NCBI GenBank assembly: GCA_006969745.1
Contig: CP030886.1
Span: 3,011,234 to 3,075,233, forward strand
Length of the DNA: 64,000 nt
Direction of reading: 5' to 3'
From: Cytophagaceae bacterium
GTDB lineage: Bacteria; Bacteroidota; Bacteroidia; Cytophagales; Cyclobacteriaceae
The position numbers were made by a program, and so were the translations under genes. Shown here one piece after another: positions 34,328 through 42,553 of this stretch. Numbering within the stretch: position 1 is the stretch's first letter; each line of letters starts with the position of its first letter. The notes under the pieces are model-generated. The model was not told the origin of the DNA, did not search any database, and saw nothing but the letters and a program-made list of their open reading frames with translations.

Positions 34328-34875
34328 TCTACTTTATCCTCTATTGGCTTTTTTTCAATTATCCGTTCGGATGACTCACAGTAGCCAATATAGAAAAATC
34401 CGATACATGATTCGTTTTCATTCAAATCTGCGTGCTCACCAAGAAAATTCCGCATTGGAGGAGTACTCCAGTATCCGCCTAATTTATATTGATCGAGTGC
34501 GATCCACATGTTTTGTACTGCGCATGACACGGAGGCAATTTCCTCCCACTCTGGCACTCTTTCGGCAGGGTCGCGATGAAGAATAATTGCGATAATAGCT
34601 CCTGCTTTTTCTGTCTTTGATTTTATCTTTTCAATTTTCGAGTTCACATACATTGGAGTTATTTCTACATACTTTTCAGCCAGGAAATCTCCAAGCCTGG
34701 TTTTTCCTTCTCCTGTGAAAATCTTAAAGCGCCAAGGTTCCGTAAGTTTATGCGTAGGAGCGTGGTTGGCATTGAGTAGCAATTCATGCAGTATTTCCTT
34801 CGGGATCGGCTTATTGATATATTGCACAGGATAGACAGATCGTCTTTTACGTATGGTATCGTTTATTCCGCTCAC
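34312..34875 (-). CDS. Nitroreductase-family flavoprotein
   Basis: 187 residues. IRKRRSVYPVQYINKPIPKE at the start, HELLLNANHAPTHKLTEPWRF, and AVQNMWIALDQYKLGGYWST near the C-terminus are typical of FMN-dependent nitroreductases using NAD(P)H. Start is GTG at 34873-34875. Only 14 bp separate this start from the divergent SDR gene, so its promoter must lie within the neighbour. Cotranscribed with the PLP enzyme. Confidence 0.88.
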   Translation of the reverse strand: MSGINDTIRKRRSVYPVQYINKPIPKEILHELLLNANHAPTHKLTEPWRFKIFTGEGKTRLGDFLAEKYVEITPMYVNSKIEKIKSKTEKAGAIIAIILHRDPAERVPEWEEIASVSCAVQNMWIALDQYKLGGYWSTPPMRNFLGEHADLNENESCIGFFYIGYCESSERIIEKKPIEDKVEWINK

Positions 34876-34889
34876 TATTTTACAGTTTA

Positions 34890-35762
34890 ATGATGGCTAA
34901 ATCTAAAAACATATTAATCACTGGTGCCTCAACCGGTATTGGTTATGACCTGGCAAAGGTATTTGTTCGAAATGGTTATACTGTGTTTGGGAGCGTAAGA
35001 AAACAAGCAGATGCTGATCGATTATCGAAAGAAATTGGTGAAAATTTCAAGCCGCTGCTTTTTGATGTTACGGATCATGCCTCGGTAGATTTAGCAGCTA
35101 AAACATTGAATGATGAAATTGGAGAAACGGGGCTTGGAGGCTTGATAAATAACGCCGGTATTGCCATAGGTGGTCCTATGCTAGATCTAAGCATCGAGGA
35201 CTACAGGCAGCAGTTCGAAGTGAATGTGATCGGATTAATCAAAGTGACGAAAGCTTTTTTGCCATTACTGGGTGCGAGAGAAGGTCACAATTCTGATCCG
35301 GGGCGTATCGTTCAAATATCGTCTGTGGCAGGCAAAATAGGCATGCCTTTTATGTCTCCCTATGTAGGGTCCAAACATGCTGTTGAAGGTTTGTCTGAAA
35401 GTTTGCGTCGCGAGCTCCAACTATTTGGGATTAAGGTAATTGTCATTGGGCCGGGACCAATCAAAACTCCAATCTGGAATAAAGGAGTAACAGAAGATAC
35501 CAGTCTCAAATTTAAAGACTCACCATTTGCTGAGTCAGTAAATATTTTTCAAAACACCTTCGTTAAGGATGCAATTACTAACGGATGGACTTCAGAGAAG
35601 GCTGCTGGAATTATTTTTAGTGCTTTTGAGAAGCGAAATCCAAAGGCTCGGTATGCGCTTGTTCCGCAACGATTAAAAAACTGGATCCTGCCTAGATTGC
35701 TTCCAAGCAAAGCTTTAGATAAATTCGTTCAGAAGAATTTAAAGTTAAAGCCAGGAAAATGA
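34890..35762 (+). CDS. Short-chain dehydrogenase/reductase
   Basis: 290 residues, classical SDR: GASTGIGYDLAKVF cofactor motif at the N-terminus, NNAGIAIGG, catalytic Ser in VQISSVAGK and Tyr-x-x-x-Lys in SPYVGSKHAVEG. NAD(P)H-dependent; substrate unknown. A second ATG follows directly at 34893. Its stop overlaps the DUF72 gene by 4 bp (ATGA). Confidence 0.88.
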   Translation: MMAKSKNILITGASTGIGYDLAKVFVRNGYTVFGSVRKQADADRLSKEIGENFKPLLFDVTDHASVDLAAKTLNDEIGETGLGGLINNAGIAIGGPMLDLSIEDYRQQFEVNVIGLIKVTKAFLPLLGAREGHNSDPGRIVQISSVAGKIGMPFMSPYVGSKHAVEGLSESLRRELQLFGIKVIVIGPGPIKTPIWNKGVTEDTSLKFKDSPFAESVNIFQNTFVKDAITNGWTSEKAAGIIFSAFEKRNPKARYALVPQRLKNWILPRLLPSKALDKFVQKNLKLKPGK

Positions 35763-36625
35763 AATTTGGAAGCGTAGACAACCCCGAAGAAATAGATTTT
35801 AGTCTTCCGGATGACCACCATGACACTGAGCGCGTGTTGAACAAAGGAAAAGGTTTACAACAAGTGTTCGTTGGGTGTGCAAAATGGAACCGTCAGGATC
35901 TTAAAAAATTCTACCCAAGAGGCACCAAAGATGAGTTAGAGTATTACTCTTCGCAATTCAATTCTATAGAGCTGAACGCTACCTTTTATAATCATTTCCG
36001 AATTGACCAAATTGAAAAATGGGTTGACAAAACACCCGATGATTTTAAGTTTTTTCCAAAGGTTCATCAAATGGTTAGTCACATAAAAAGGCTCAATAAT
36101 GTGGAAGAACCAATCGATAGGTATGTGACTAATATTCGTGCATTTGGTGATAAGTTAGGTATGTGCTTCCTTCAGCTCCATGATAATTTTAAGCCTGCAA
36201 ACATGGAGCGACTAGTCACTGCTGTAGAATATTGGCCCGAGGATATTCCATTGGCCATAGAATTAAGAAATACGGAATGGTTCAATGATGCGGAGGTAGC
36301 AAATGAAGTATATGCTCTTTTTGAGGAAAATAATGTTTCAAATATCATCACCGATACCGCAGGAAGAAGAGACCTGCTTCACATGCGACTGACCTCACCA
36401 TCTGTGTTCATAAGGTATGTTGGAGCCAATCATGAAAGTGATTACTCTCGGTTAGACGCATGGCTTAGCAGAGTTAAAAATTGGGCAGATGCTGGCATGG
36501 AGAATCTATTCTTTTTTGTTCATCAAAACCTCGAAAAAGAGTCTCCTGTGCTATCGGCTCACTTCATTGAAAAGCTTAATAAAGAGCTGAATCTGAACCT
36601 TACCATTCCAGCAGGACAAGGTTGA
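35759..36625 (+). CDS. DUF72 TIM-barrel protein
   Basis: 288 residues. FVGCAKWNRQDLKKFYPRG, SSQFNSIELNATFYNHF, FKFFPKVHQMVSHIKRL, LPLAIELRN-type strand and VFIRYVGANH are DUF72 hallmarks. The family forms a TIM barrel related to phosphate/metal enzymes; activity unknown. Translationally coupled with the SDR upstream. Confidence 0.88.
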   Translation: MKFGSVDNPEEIDFSLPDDHHDTERVLNKGKGLQQVFVGCAKWNRQDLKKFYPRGTKDELEYYSSQFNSIELNATFYNHFRIDQIEKWVDKTPDDFKFFPKVHQMVSHIKRLNNVEEPIDRYVTNIRAFGDKLGMCFLQLHDNFKPANMERLVTAVEYWPEDIPLAIELRNTEWFNDAEVANEVYALFEENNVSNIITDTAGRRDLLHMRLTSPSVFIRYVGANHESDYSRLDAWLSRVKNWADAGMENLFFFVHQNLEKESPVLSAHFIEKLNKELNLNLTIPAGQG

Positions 36626-36638
36626 AAAAGCCTTTAAT

Positions 36639-36663
36639 AAAAAAACCCTCCAATCTGGAGGGT
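36639..36663 (-). terminator. Terminator of the Spy-like gene
   Basis: Stem accctcca (36645-36652) and tggagggt (36656-36663), loop of 3. On the minus strand it is followed by seven T. It lies between converging genes and may work in both directions. Confidence 0.85.
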
Positions 36664-36670
36664 CTAAATT

Positions 36671-37054
36671 TTAGCCGTCTCTTCTTCGGTCCCTTTTACG
36701 TTTCCTTTTTTCGCGCACATTATCCCTGATTTCACGATGAATTTCTTTGAGCTCAGTTTGCTGTTTATCGTCAAGAATTTCAGATAAACGATCTTCTTGT
36801 TTCTTCATTACTTCCGCTCGTGCCTTCATCATCTCACTTCTGGATTTTGAATTATCCTTTCTGATGGCTTCCAATTCTGGCTTGAGAGATTCTCTCAATT
36901 TCTTCAATTCTTCAATTTGACTTTCTGTCAGCTTGAGACGCTCTTTATATTCTTCTATTTTAACTGGCGGTCGTTCTTTTTCAGCTTTTTCTTCTTGAGC
37001 AAAAAGCACGTTGCCTGCCACCAGGAGTCCAATAATTAATGCAAGTTTTCTCAT
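36671..37054 (-). CDS. Spy/CpxP-like periplasmic helical protein
   Basis: 127 residues. Signal peptide (LALIIGLLVAGNVLFAQ), then an almost wholly helical, charged chain with LTESQIEELKKLRESLKPEL and LSEILDDKQQTELKEIHRE, i.e. two LTxxQ-type helices, ending in a very basic tail (KRKRKRDRRRDG). Similar proteins (DUF4890/Spy) are envelope-stress chaperones or metal-stress sensors. No two-component partner nearby. Confidence 0.7.
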   Translation of the reverse strand: MRKLALIIGLLVAGNVLFAQEEKAEKERPPVKIEEYKERLKLTESQIEELKKLRESLKPELEAIRKDNSKSRSEMMKARAEVMKKQEDRLSEILDDKQQTELKEIHREIRDNVREKRKRKRDRRRDG

Positions 37055-37117
37055 CTTATATCATTTTTTTCTATTAGATGCCTAAACTTCTTGAAGGTTT
37101 AATGTTGGGTGAAAAAA

Positions 37118-37891
37118 TTATTCAAACCTCATGTGCTTTACTGATTCTCCGGAATTGATTAGTTCTGAAAGAGAGTCAATGCCAATATCTAAGTGATTTT
37201 CTACGTATTGAGAGGTCACTTTTTTGTCACTCTTAGATGTTTTCACACCTTCAGGAACCATTGGGTTGTCTGAAACAAGCAATAATGCACCACGAGGTAT
37301 TTTGTTGGCAAATCCAACTGTGAATAATGTCGCAGTTTCCATATCAATTGCAGATGCTCTGATGGCTCTTAGGTAATCTTTAAAATCTTCATCATGCTCC
37401 CAAACTCGTCTGTTGGTGGTGAATACTGTTCCTGTCCAGTAATCCAATCCTTTGGCTTTAATCACGTGTGAGATGGCTCGCTGAAGTCGAAATGAAGGTA
37501 AAGCTGGCACCTCCGACGGAAGGTAGTCATCAGAAGCTCCTTCACCACGTATCGCTGCAATAGGCAGAATTAGGTCACCTAGCTGATTTTGGGCTTTTAG
37601 GCCTCCACATTTCCCAAGAAAAAGAACTGCTTTCGGAGAGATTGCCGAAAGCAAGTCCATGACAGTTGCTGCCATGGCGCTTCCCATGCCAAAATTGATG
37701 ATGGTAATTTCTCCGTGTGTAGCAGTTTGCATTGCTCCATTTTTCCCTTTGATGGGCACCTCAAAGCGCTTTGCAAACAGATCTACATAGTTTTTAAAAT
37801 TTGTAAGCAGGATGTACTGGCCAAATTCATCCAACTCTGTACCTGTGTATCTGGGTAGCCAGTTTTCTACGATTTCATCTTTTGTATTCAT
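37118..37891 (-). CDS. amn: AMP nucleosidase (short form)
   Basis: 257 residues from the ATG at 37889-37891. An upstream in-frame TTG lies inside the -7 box and cannot be the start. Nucleoside phosphorylase-type fold: TIINFGMGSAMAATVMDLL, VLFLGKCGGLK, IRASAIDMETATLF and LLLVSDNPMVPEG. It splits AMP into adenine and ribose 5-phosphate. The N-terminal regulatory domain of the 484-residue E. coli enzyme is absent, as in other Bacteroidota. Confidence 0.88.
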   Translation of the reverse strand: MNTKDEIVENWLPRYTGTELDEFGQYILLTNFKNYVDLFAKRFEVPIKGKNGAMQTATHGEITIINFGMGSAMAATVMDLLSAISPKAVLFLGKCGGLKAQNQLGDLILPIAAIRGEGASDDYLPSEVPALPSFRLQRAISHVIKAKGLDYWTGTVFTTNRRVWEHDEDFKDYLRAIRASAIDMETATLFTVGFANKIPRGALLLVSDNPMVPEGVKTSKSDKKVTSQYVENHLDIGIDSLSELINSGESVKHMRFE

Positions 37892-37897
37892 AAGATG

Positions 37898-37905
37898 CAA
37901 AGGTA
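37898..37905 (-). promoter_or_regulatory. -7 box of amn, very short leader
   Basis: Minus-strand TACCTTTG fits TAnnTTTG. A start of transcription 5-7 bp downstream falls at about 37892, so the mRNA would begin at or next to the ATG at 37891 (leaderless or nearly so). Confidence 0.5.
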
Positions 37906-37989
37906 TATGATTTGCCTGCCAGCACTAAGAAAAGAACATTCAGCAACTGAAAATTTTGATAGTACTGAAATCGAGTCTTAGAACTTTTA

Positions 37990-39564
37990 TTAGTTTGTTC
38001 GACCAGGTGTATAGCCAACTTTAAGTGTAAAACTTAGATTGTTTACATCTCTGTCTGCCTCATAGTACCAATTTCTTCTATTGGTACGGGAGATGCTTGC
38101 TTCAACACTGAAATCATTGATAAATCTCAAATAATCAATTCCGGTAAGAAAGCTTCCATCATTAGGTTGATTAAAAGCAGGAGCAAAATTATCTGCCAGA
38201 TAATCATCATTAAACCTAACACGATCAATGTTGAAAGCGATTCTGCCATTTGGTGTGTAAAGTTGAAACTTAAAGTGATTCGCATTGGAGCCCGGCCCGA
38301 TATAGGAGCCCATAAGTTGTCCACGATTCGTATATCCATTTTCGACCTGAGAATGCACATAATATGCTGCATGACCAGACGCTACTGTCGATAATTTTAT
38401 TTTATTGAGTTTGGTATGCTCAAATACAACCCTGAATATATTGCCATTATTTAAGTCAAAAGATTTCACAAACCCCATGGTTACACCTCTTGTTCTATCA
38501 GGTTGTTCAAAGAAGTCGATGATTACTCCTGGGTAATCGTTTCTGGCAAATTCCAGAAATGTTTCAAATCCATATTCTTTGAATTTCCAGGCGACACTTA
38601 AGGATAACATTTGATCATAATCATCATTCGGAAGATCGGGATTGCTGATTTGACCCCAGACAGCTGCAAATAAATCTATTGGTTTGAAGTCTCCATCAAA
38701 CATATCCCTATAAAGTACTCTATTGATACCAAGGCTCAATCCTTCCACAAATTTCGGTTGGAAGCCAAATACTGCTCCGGTCAAATAGCGTTGATCATTT
38801 GAATCATCAGTATCGAAATAATCCGATTCATCCATTAATCCCCAGAAAACTTTGAATTCAAACTTTCCAAATTTCGTATCAATTGGTTTAGCTGTGCCAA
38901 TATCCAAATGAGGGACTCCAGCAGCATTATTAGACATAATTACAGGAGAAACCTGAGCGGGGCCCCAGATCATGTTTTGAGTTGATAAACCAAGCGTAAA
39001 TTTTTTATAAAGGAGTCTGATTTCAGACTGTCCCAGGTTAAATCTATTTACAGACTGATCTCCGTATCTCAATACCCAATCAATTCTTCGTTCGAAAGGG
39101 TAAGAAAACTCACTCTTTGTCGATGGAACTGAAGGAATATAAAAATCATTGTTTTGAGCGTGAAAGACTACCGGAGCGAAGGTGAATGACAGCATCCCTT
39201 TTCTTCCGGTAAACCCGAAGTTTACTGAGCTATTGAATCCTTTCCCTTCCCATACTGCACCATCATTGTAGTGGTCTGGAACATTGCTTATATACCCCAG
39301 CCTCATGAATGGATCCAGCACCTCTATATAATCATCACCTTTATTTGAAAGATCAAACCGACCATTCCACAAATCCCACTTCAATGCTGAATCTGCGGCA
39401 TACGTGTGGATAATAGACGGATGATAAGTTATAGGATCTGCAAGTTCTGGATTTTTGATCCTTAATAGCTCATAGTACTCGTTGAGATGGTATCCGGGAT
39501 ATAATACTTGAGCATTTACTGTGATAGCAACCCCAATTAAAAGAAGAGTTGTGATTAATCTCAT
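37990..39564 (-). CDS. Wzi-like outer-membrane capsule assembly protein
   Basis: 524 residues. Signal peptide (LITTLLLIGVAITVNA), a short helical lead (LNEYYELLRIKNPELAD) and then a beta-barrel with INRVLYRDMFDG, NDYPGVIIDFFEQPDRTRGV and a final aromatic strand. The layout and several barrel motifs resemble Wzi, a lectin-like barrel that holds capsule or exopolysaccharide at the surface. No polysaccharide genes are adjacent. A good TTG/TAnnTTTG promoter precedes it. Confidence 0.8.
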   Translation of the reverse strand: MRLITTLLLIGVAITVNAQVLYPGYHLNEYYELLRIKNPELADPITYHPSIIHTYAADSALKWDLWNGRFDLSNKGDDYIEVLDPFMRLGYISNVPDHYNDGAVWEGKGFNSSVNFGFTGRKGMLSFTFAPVVFHAQNNDFYIPSVPSTKSEFSYPFERRIDWVLRYGDQSVNRFNLGQSEIRLLYKKFTLGLSTQNMIWGPAQVSPVIMSNNAAGVPHLDIGTAKPIDTKFGKFEFKVFWGLMDESDYFDTDDSNDQRYLTGAVFGFQPKFVEGLSLGINRVLYRDMFDGDFKPIDLFAAVWGQISNPDLPNDDYDQMLSLSVAWKFKEYGFETFLEFARNDYPGVIIDFFEQPDRTRGVTMGFVKSFDLNNGNIFRVVFEHTKLNKIKLSTVASGHAAYYVHSQVENGYTNRGQLMGSYIGPGSNANHFKFQLYTPNGRIAFNIDRVRFNDDYLADNFAPAFNQPNDGSFLTGIDYLRFINDFSVEASISRTNRRNWYYEADRDVNNLSFTLKVGYTPGRTN

Positions 39565-39589
39565 TGATCGAAATTTACTTTATGAGACG

Positions 39590-39618
39590 CAAAAGTAGTT
39601 CCATTTGGACGATACCAA
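39590..39618 (-). promoter_or_regulatory. Full Bacteroidota-type promoter for the Wzi-like gene
   Basis: On the minus strand TTG (39616-39618), an 18-bp spacer and TACTTTTG (39590-39597) match the -33/-7 consensus TTG/TAnnTTTG. Expected transcript start about 39583, giving a leader of about 20 nt. Confidence 0.6.
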
Positions 39619-39703
39619 AGATGAAACGTCTTGGTAAAGCAGATATTTCCGAACGAACTATTCAAGCATTATCAAATGATGTAATAATGCGTTAACTTAA
39701 GAT

Positions 39704-40465
39704 ATGGAAACATCAAACAGGGTATGCGTAATCACCGGCGCTGCTCATGGAATTGGTGCAGCTACCGCCAAATTAATGAGCTTGCACGGAATGATGAACG
39801 TTGTATTATCAGACCGAGATAAAGAGGGAGTGGATTCTTTAATGAACCAACTCAATACGATTCGACCTCAATCATCAATTGCGTTTAACACTGACGTGTC
39901 TGACGCCAAACAAATGTCCCAACTAATGAAGGCAGCGTATGATCGCTTTGGTGGATTGGATATTTTAGTAAATAATGCCGGAATTAGCCAATCCACAATA
40001 GCCAAGACAGCTGATAGTTCGCTTGAAGATTGGGATCATGTGATAGCGGTAAATCAAAGCGGGGTTTATTATGGCATGAAGTACGCTATTCCATATATGC
40101 TGGAGCAAGGGCATGGCATTATTGTAAATGTCGCTTCACTTGCTGGTCTGATTGCTGCTCCAAATCACATTGCCTATGCGGCAAGCAAGGCTGCCGTACT
40201 TAGCATGACTAAAACCGCAGCTTTAGAATATGGAAGAAAGAACATACGAGTAAATGCGGTTTGTCCCGGATATACTGATACGAATCATTTTGATCAATTG
40301 CATGAGACTAAACCAGAACTTAAAGAGCGTCTGCTGCGCGCAACACCGATGAAACGTTATGCTAAGGTAGATGAGATTGCAGATACAATTTATTGGCTTT
40401 GCTCTGATCAAACCACCTTTATAACGGGTCAATCCATTACCATTGATGGAGGAATTTCTCTCTGA
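39704..40465 (+). CDS. Short-chain dehydrogenase/reductase
   Basis: 253 residues. VITGAAHGIGAATAKLM, NNAGIS, VNVASLAGL, YAASKAAVLSM and C-terminal TGQSITIDGGIS are the full set of classical SDR motifs, with Tyr-x-x-x-Lys catalytic pair. The GG-ending is typical of FabG-like or sugar/alcohol dehydrogenases. It precedes plsC by 118 bp, so a lipid-related role is possible but unproven. Confidence 0.88.
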   Translation: METSNRVCVITGAAHGIGAATAKLMSLHGMMNVVLSDRDKEGVDSLMNQLNTIRPQSSIAFNTDVSDAKQMSQLMKAAYDRFGGLDILVNNAGISQSTIAKTADSSLEDWDHVIAVNQSGVYYGMKYAIPYMLEQGHGIIVNVASLAGLIAAPNHIAYAASKAAVLSMTKTAALEYGRKNIRVNAVCPGYTDTNHFDQLHETKPELKERLLRATPMKRYAKVDEIADTIYWLCSDQTTFITGQSITIDGGISL

Positions 40466-40583
40466 GAAACAGAAGATCGGAGTATGCAACAAAGTAAGAA
40501 TTAGGATATTGTAAAAAAGTAAGATTTGATTAGCCATTGGCTATAAAAAGAGATTTACTTTTGGTCGCTTAATCAAACCTAAT

Positions 40584-41339
40584 ATGCCTTCGAAACCAGC
40601 CATTTTTTTAAGAAGATGCTATCTAATCTATACCGGAATAGTGTTTTTTCTACTTTTTTTCGCTTTGTTTCCATGCTTTTTCATTCTCAATCTTCTCAAG
40701 CAAAAAAGAAAGGCTCTTGTATTAACCAGACACTGGACTACCGTCTTTTTTTTTCTTTTGGGAATCAAAATTGTTGTTGAAAACAAACACCTGCTTGATA
40801 AAAAATCTACCTACATATTTTGCCCAAATCATTTTTCATTTTTAGATATTCCTATCATGACTCAGATGCCAATTGCAGTGCAATTTGTGGGCAAACAATC
40901 CTTATCAAAGGTGCCAGGGTTTGGATATTATTTCAGAAAATTTCACATCATGGTTGATCGTGACAGTTTAAGAAGTAGCTACGCTGCATTTAAGGAAAGT
41001 ATTGGTTCGCTGCTGGAAAATATTTCTGTAGTGGTATTTCCGGAAGGAGGAATAAGTGTTGGAAATACCACCGAATTGAGTGATTTTAAAGAAGGTCCAT
41101 TCAAAATGGCATTGAAAACCGGCATTCATTTAGTCCCAATCACACTGGCTGATAACTGGAGAATACTACCGGATGATGGAAAATTTCTGATGCGATGGAG
41201 GAAAAATAGTCGGGTCATTATTCATGAGCCAATTGATCCATCACAATATAGTCTGGAAACGCTGGAAGATTTTCAAGAAAATGTGAGGAACGCCATTCAG
41301 TCAGAAATTAATTCACGAAATAGTATTGAAACAATTTGA
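40584..41339 (+). CDS. plsC: 1-acyl-sn-glycerol-3-phosphate acyltransferase (PlsC family)
   Basis: 251 residues. Two N-terminal membrane helices (15-45 and near 65), the H-x4-D motif in CPNHFSFLDIP, and the VVFPEGGIS substrate motif. It transfers an acyl chain to lysophosphatidate or a related acceptor at the inner membrane. Other PlsC-like roles (ornithine lipid, etc.) cannot be excluded. The stop codon is inside a hairpin shared with the convergent gene. Confidence 0.88.
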   Translation: MPSKPAIFLRRCYLIYTGIVFFLLFFALFPCFFILNLLKQKRKALVLTRHWTTVFFFLLGIKIVVENKHLLDKKSTYIFCPNHFSFLDIPIMTQMPIAVQFVGKQSLSKVPGFGYYFRKFHIMVDRDSLRSSYAAFKESIGSLLENISVVVFPEGGISVGNTTELSDFKEGPFKMALKTGIHLVPITLADNWRILPDDGKFLMRWRKNSRVIIHEPIDPSQYSLETLEDFQENVRNAIQSEINSRNSIETI

Positions 41340-41358
41340 GTTTTTACTCGATTGTTTC
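41328..41358. terminator. Hairpin between converging plsC and DJ-1-like genes
   Basis: gaaacaat (41328-41335) pairs with attgtttc (41351-41358), with an inner gagt/actc stem. It includes the plsC stop codon. The loop rather than the flank holds the T-run, so termination is possible but not textbook. Confidence 0.4.
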
Positions 41359-41362
41359 CAGA

Positions 41363-42451
41363 TCAATCACCTTTTTTTAAGAAACAAAGCATTTTTATCA
41401 GATTGACGGACCGGATGAGATTCCCTTGCATTATTGAGGTGATGCTGTGAATGGCAATTAATGGTCTATTTACAGGTATTCCCTGATCAATGAATTCACT
41501 TGCCTTGGTTTTGGCACCTTGATATCCATCCAGTTCATAGCTTATTAAAATTTCAACGGACGCCTCTTCGGAGGTCATGGTTCTATGTTTAGGTTCAAAT
41601 CCCATTGACTTTATCATCTCCTCCGCCAATGACCAGGTAGACCATGGATTTTGACCGGTTATTAGTTTGCCATCCTTCACAACATTCTTCAAGTACATAG
41701 GCCCTTGTTTAAACTTTGCTCCTCTCTCGGTAAGCTCACTCTGTAATAAAAATGGAAATATCTTTTCCGCATCCGATATGAGAAATAGCTCCTCTTCATT
41801 TGTGAAGCTGCTTACTTCTTTATTTGCAAGGAGTGAAGTACCGTCAGTTAGGGTGGTGTTAACTAAAGCAGCCGGGCCATGACACACGGCACCAATGACT
41901 TTTCCTGATTCAAAATAGTTTCTGACAAGCGCCTGGATGTAAGGATTGTCAGGAAAGTCAAACATGGCGCCCTTACCACCGACAAAGTAGACAGCACTGT
42001 AATCTTCAAAAATTACATCTTTCATCGCTATCGTATTTTCAACTTTACGTCCTGCGATTGGATCATTCATAAATGCGTAATCATAAGCACCGATATCATC
42101 ATCATCAATCACAACTGGTGGTTTGCCACCCTGTGGACTCGCAACATCTACCTCAAATCCATTTGCCTGAAAGACATAGTATGCTCTGGAGAGCTCAGTA
42201 AGCTCGTATCCGGTGGTTTTTCCACTCTGACCGATTTGAGCAGTACTGGTGACCACAGCTAGTATTTTGCCACGGGAAGGGATTGAATCTTCAACTAAAT
42301 AGGGAAGATCTGCGACCTGCGTTTGAGATAAATCTTTGCTGTTTATATCGGATTTAATCAATCCAATGAACCAATATCCAAAACCGATGATCAATAGGAT
42401 GAGTACCAATAAGGTGACTAAAACTCTTTTTGCAGCTTTTTTAATATTCAT
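41363..42451 (-). CDS. DJ-1/PfpI-type glutamine amidotransferase-like protein, membrane-anchored
   Basis: 362 residues. One N-terminal membrane helix (about 9-30) and then a class I amidotransferase-like domain with YFVGGKGAMFDFPDN and nucleophile Cys190 in GAVCHGPAAL, as in Hsp31/PfpI glyoxalase- or deglycase-type proteins. Residues after about 265 form an extra tail (GYQGAKTKASEFIDQGIPVN) not part of the core fold. The anchor suggests action outside the cytoplasm, unlike most relatives. Confidence 0.82.
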   Translation of the reverse strand: MNIKKAAKRVLVTLLVLILLIIGFGYWFIGLIKSDINSKDLSQTQVADLPYLVEDSIPSRGKILAVVTSTAQIGQSGKTTGYELTELSRAYYVFQANGFEVDVASPQGGKPPVVIDDDDIGAYDYAFMNDPIAGRKVENTIAMKDVIFEDYSAVYFVGGKGAMFDFPDNPYIQALVRNYFESGKVIGAVCHGPAALVNTTLTDGTSLLANKEVSSFTNEEELFLISDAEKIFPFLLQSELTERGAKFKQGPMYLKNVVKDGKLITGQNPWSTWSLAEEMIKSMGFEPKHRTMTSEEASVEILISYELDGYQGAKTKASEFIDQGIPVNRPLIAIHSITSIMQGNLIRSVNLIKMLCFLKKGD

Positions 42452-42502
42452 ATGGTAGTGATCAAAACCGCAGCACTTTTGTTACATCGCTTTCTAAACT
42501 GC

Positions 42503-42529
42503 ATAAAAAAAGCTGCACAGAAGCAGCTT
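42503..42529 (-). terminator. Terminator of the FtsX-type permease gene
   Basis: Stem aagctgc (42510-42516) with gcagctt (42523-42529), followed on the minus strand by seven T. It lies 25 bp after the permease stop. Confidence 0.85.
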
Positions 42530-42553
42530 AATTATTCTCGAAAAATCTCTTGA

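Noticed and set aside
37892..37900. TTG start for AMP nucleosidase
   Set aside because: The TTG is part of the -7 box TACCTTTG; the ATG at 37891 is used.
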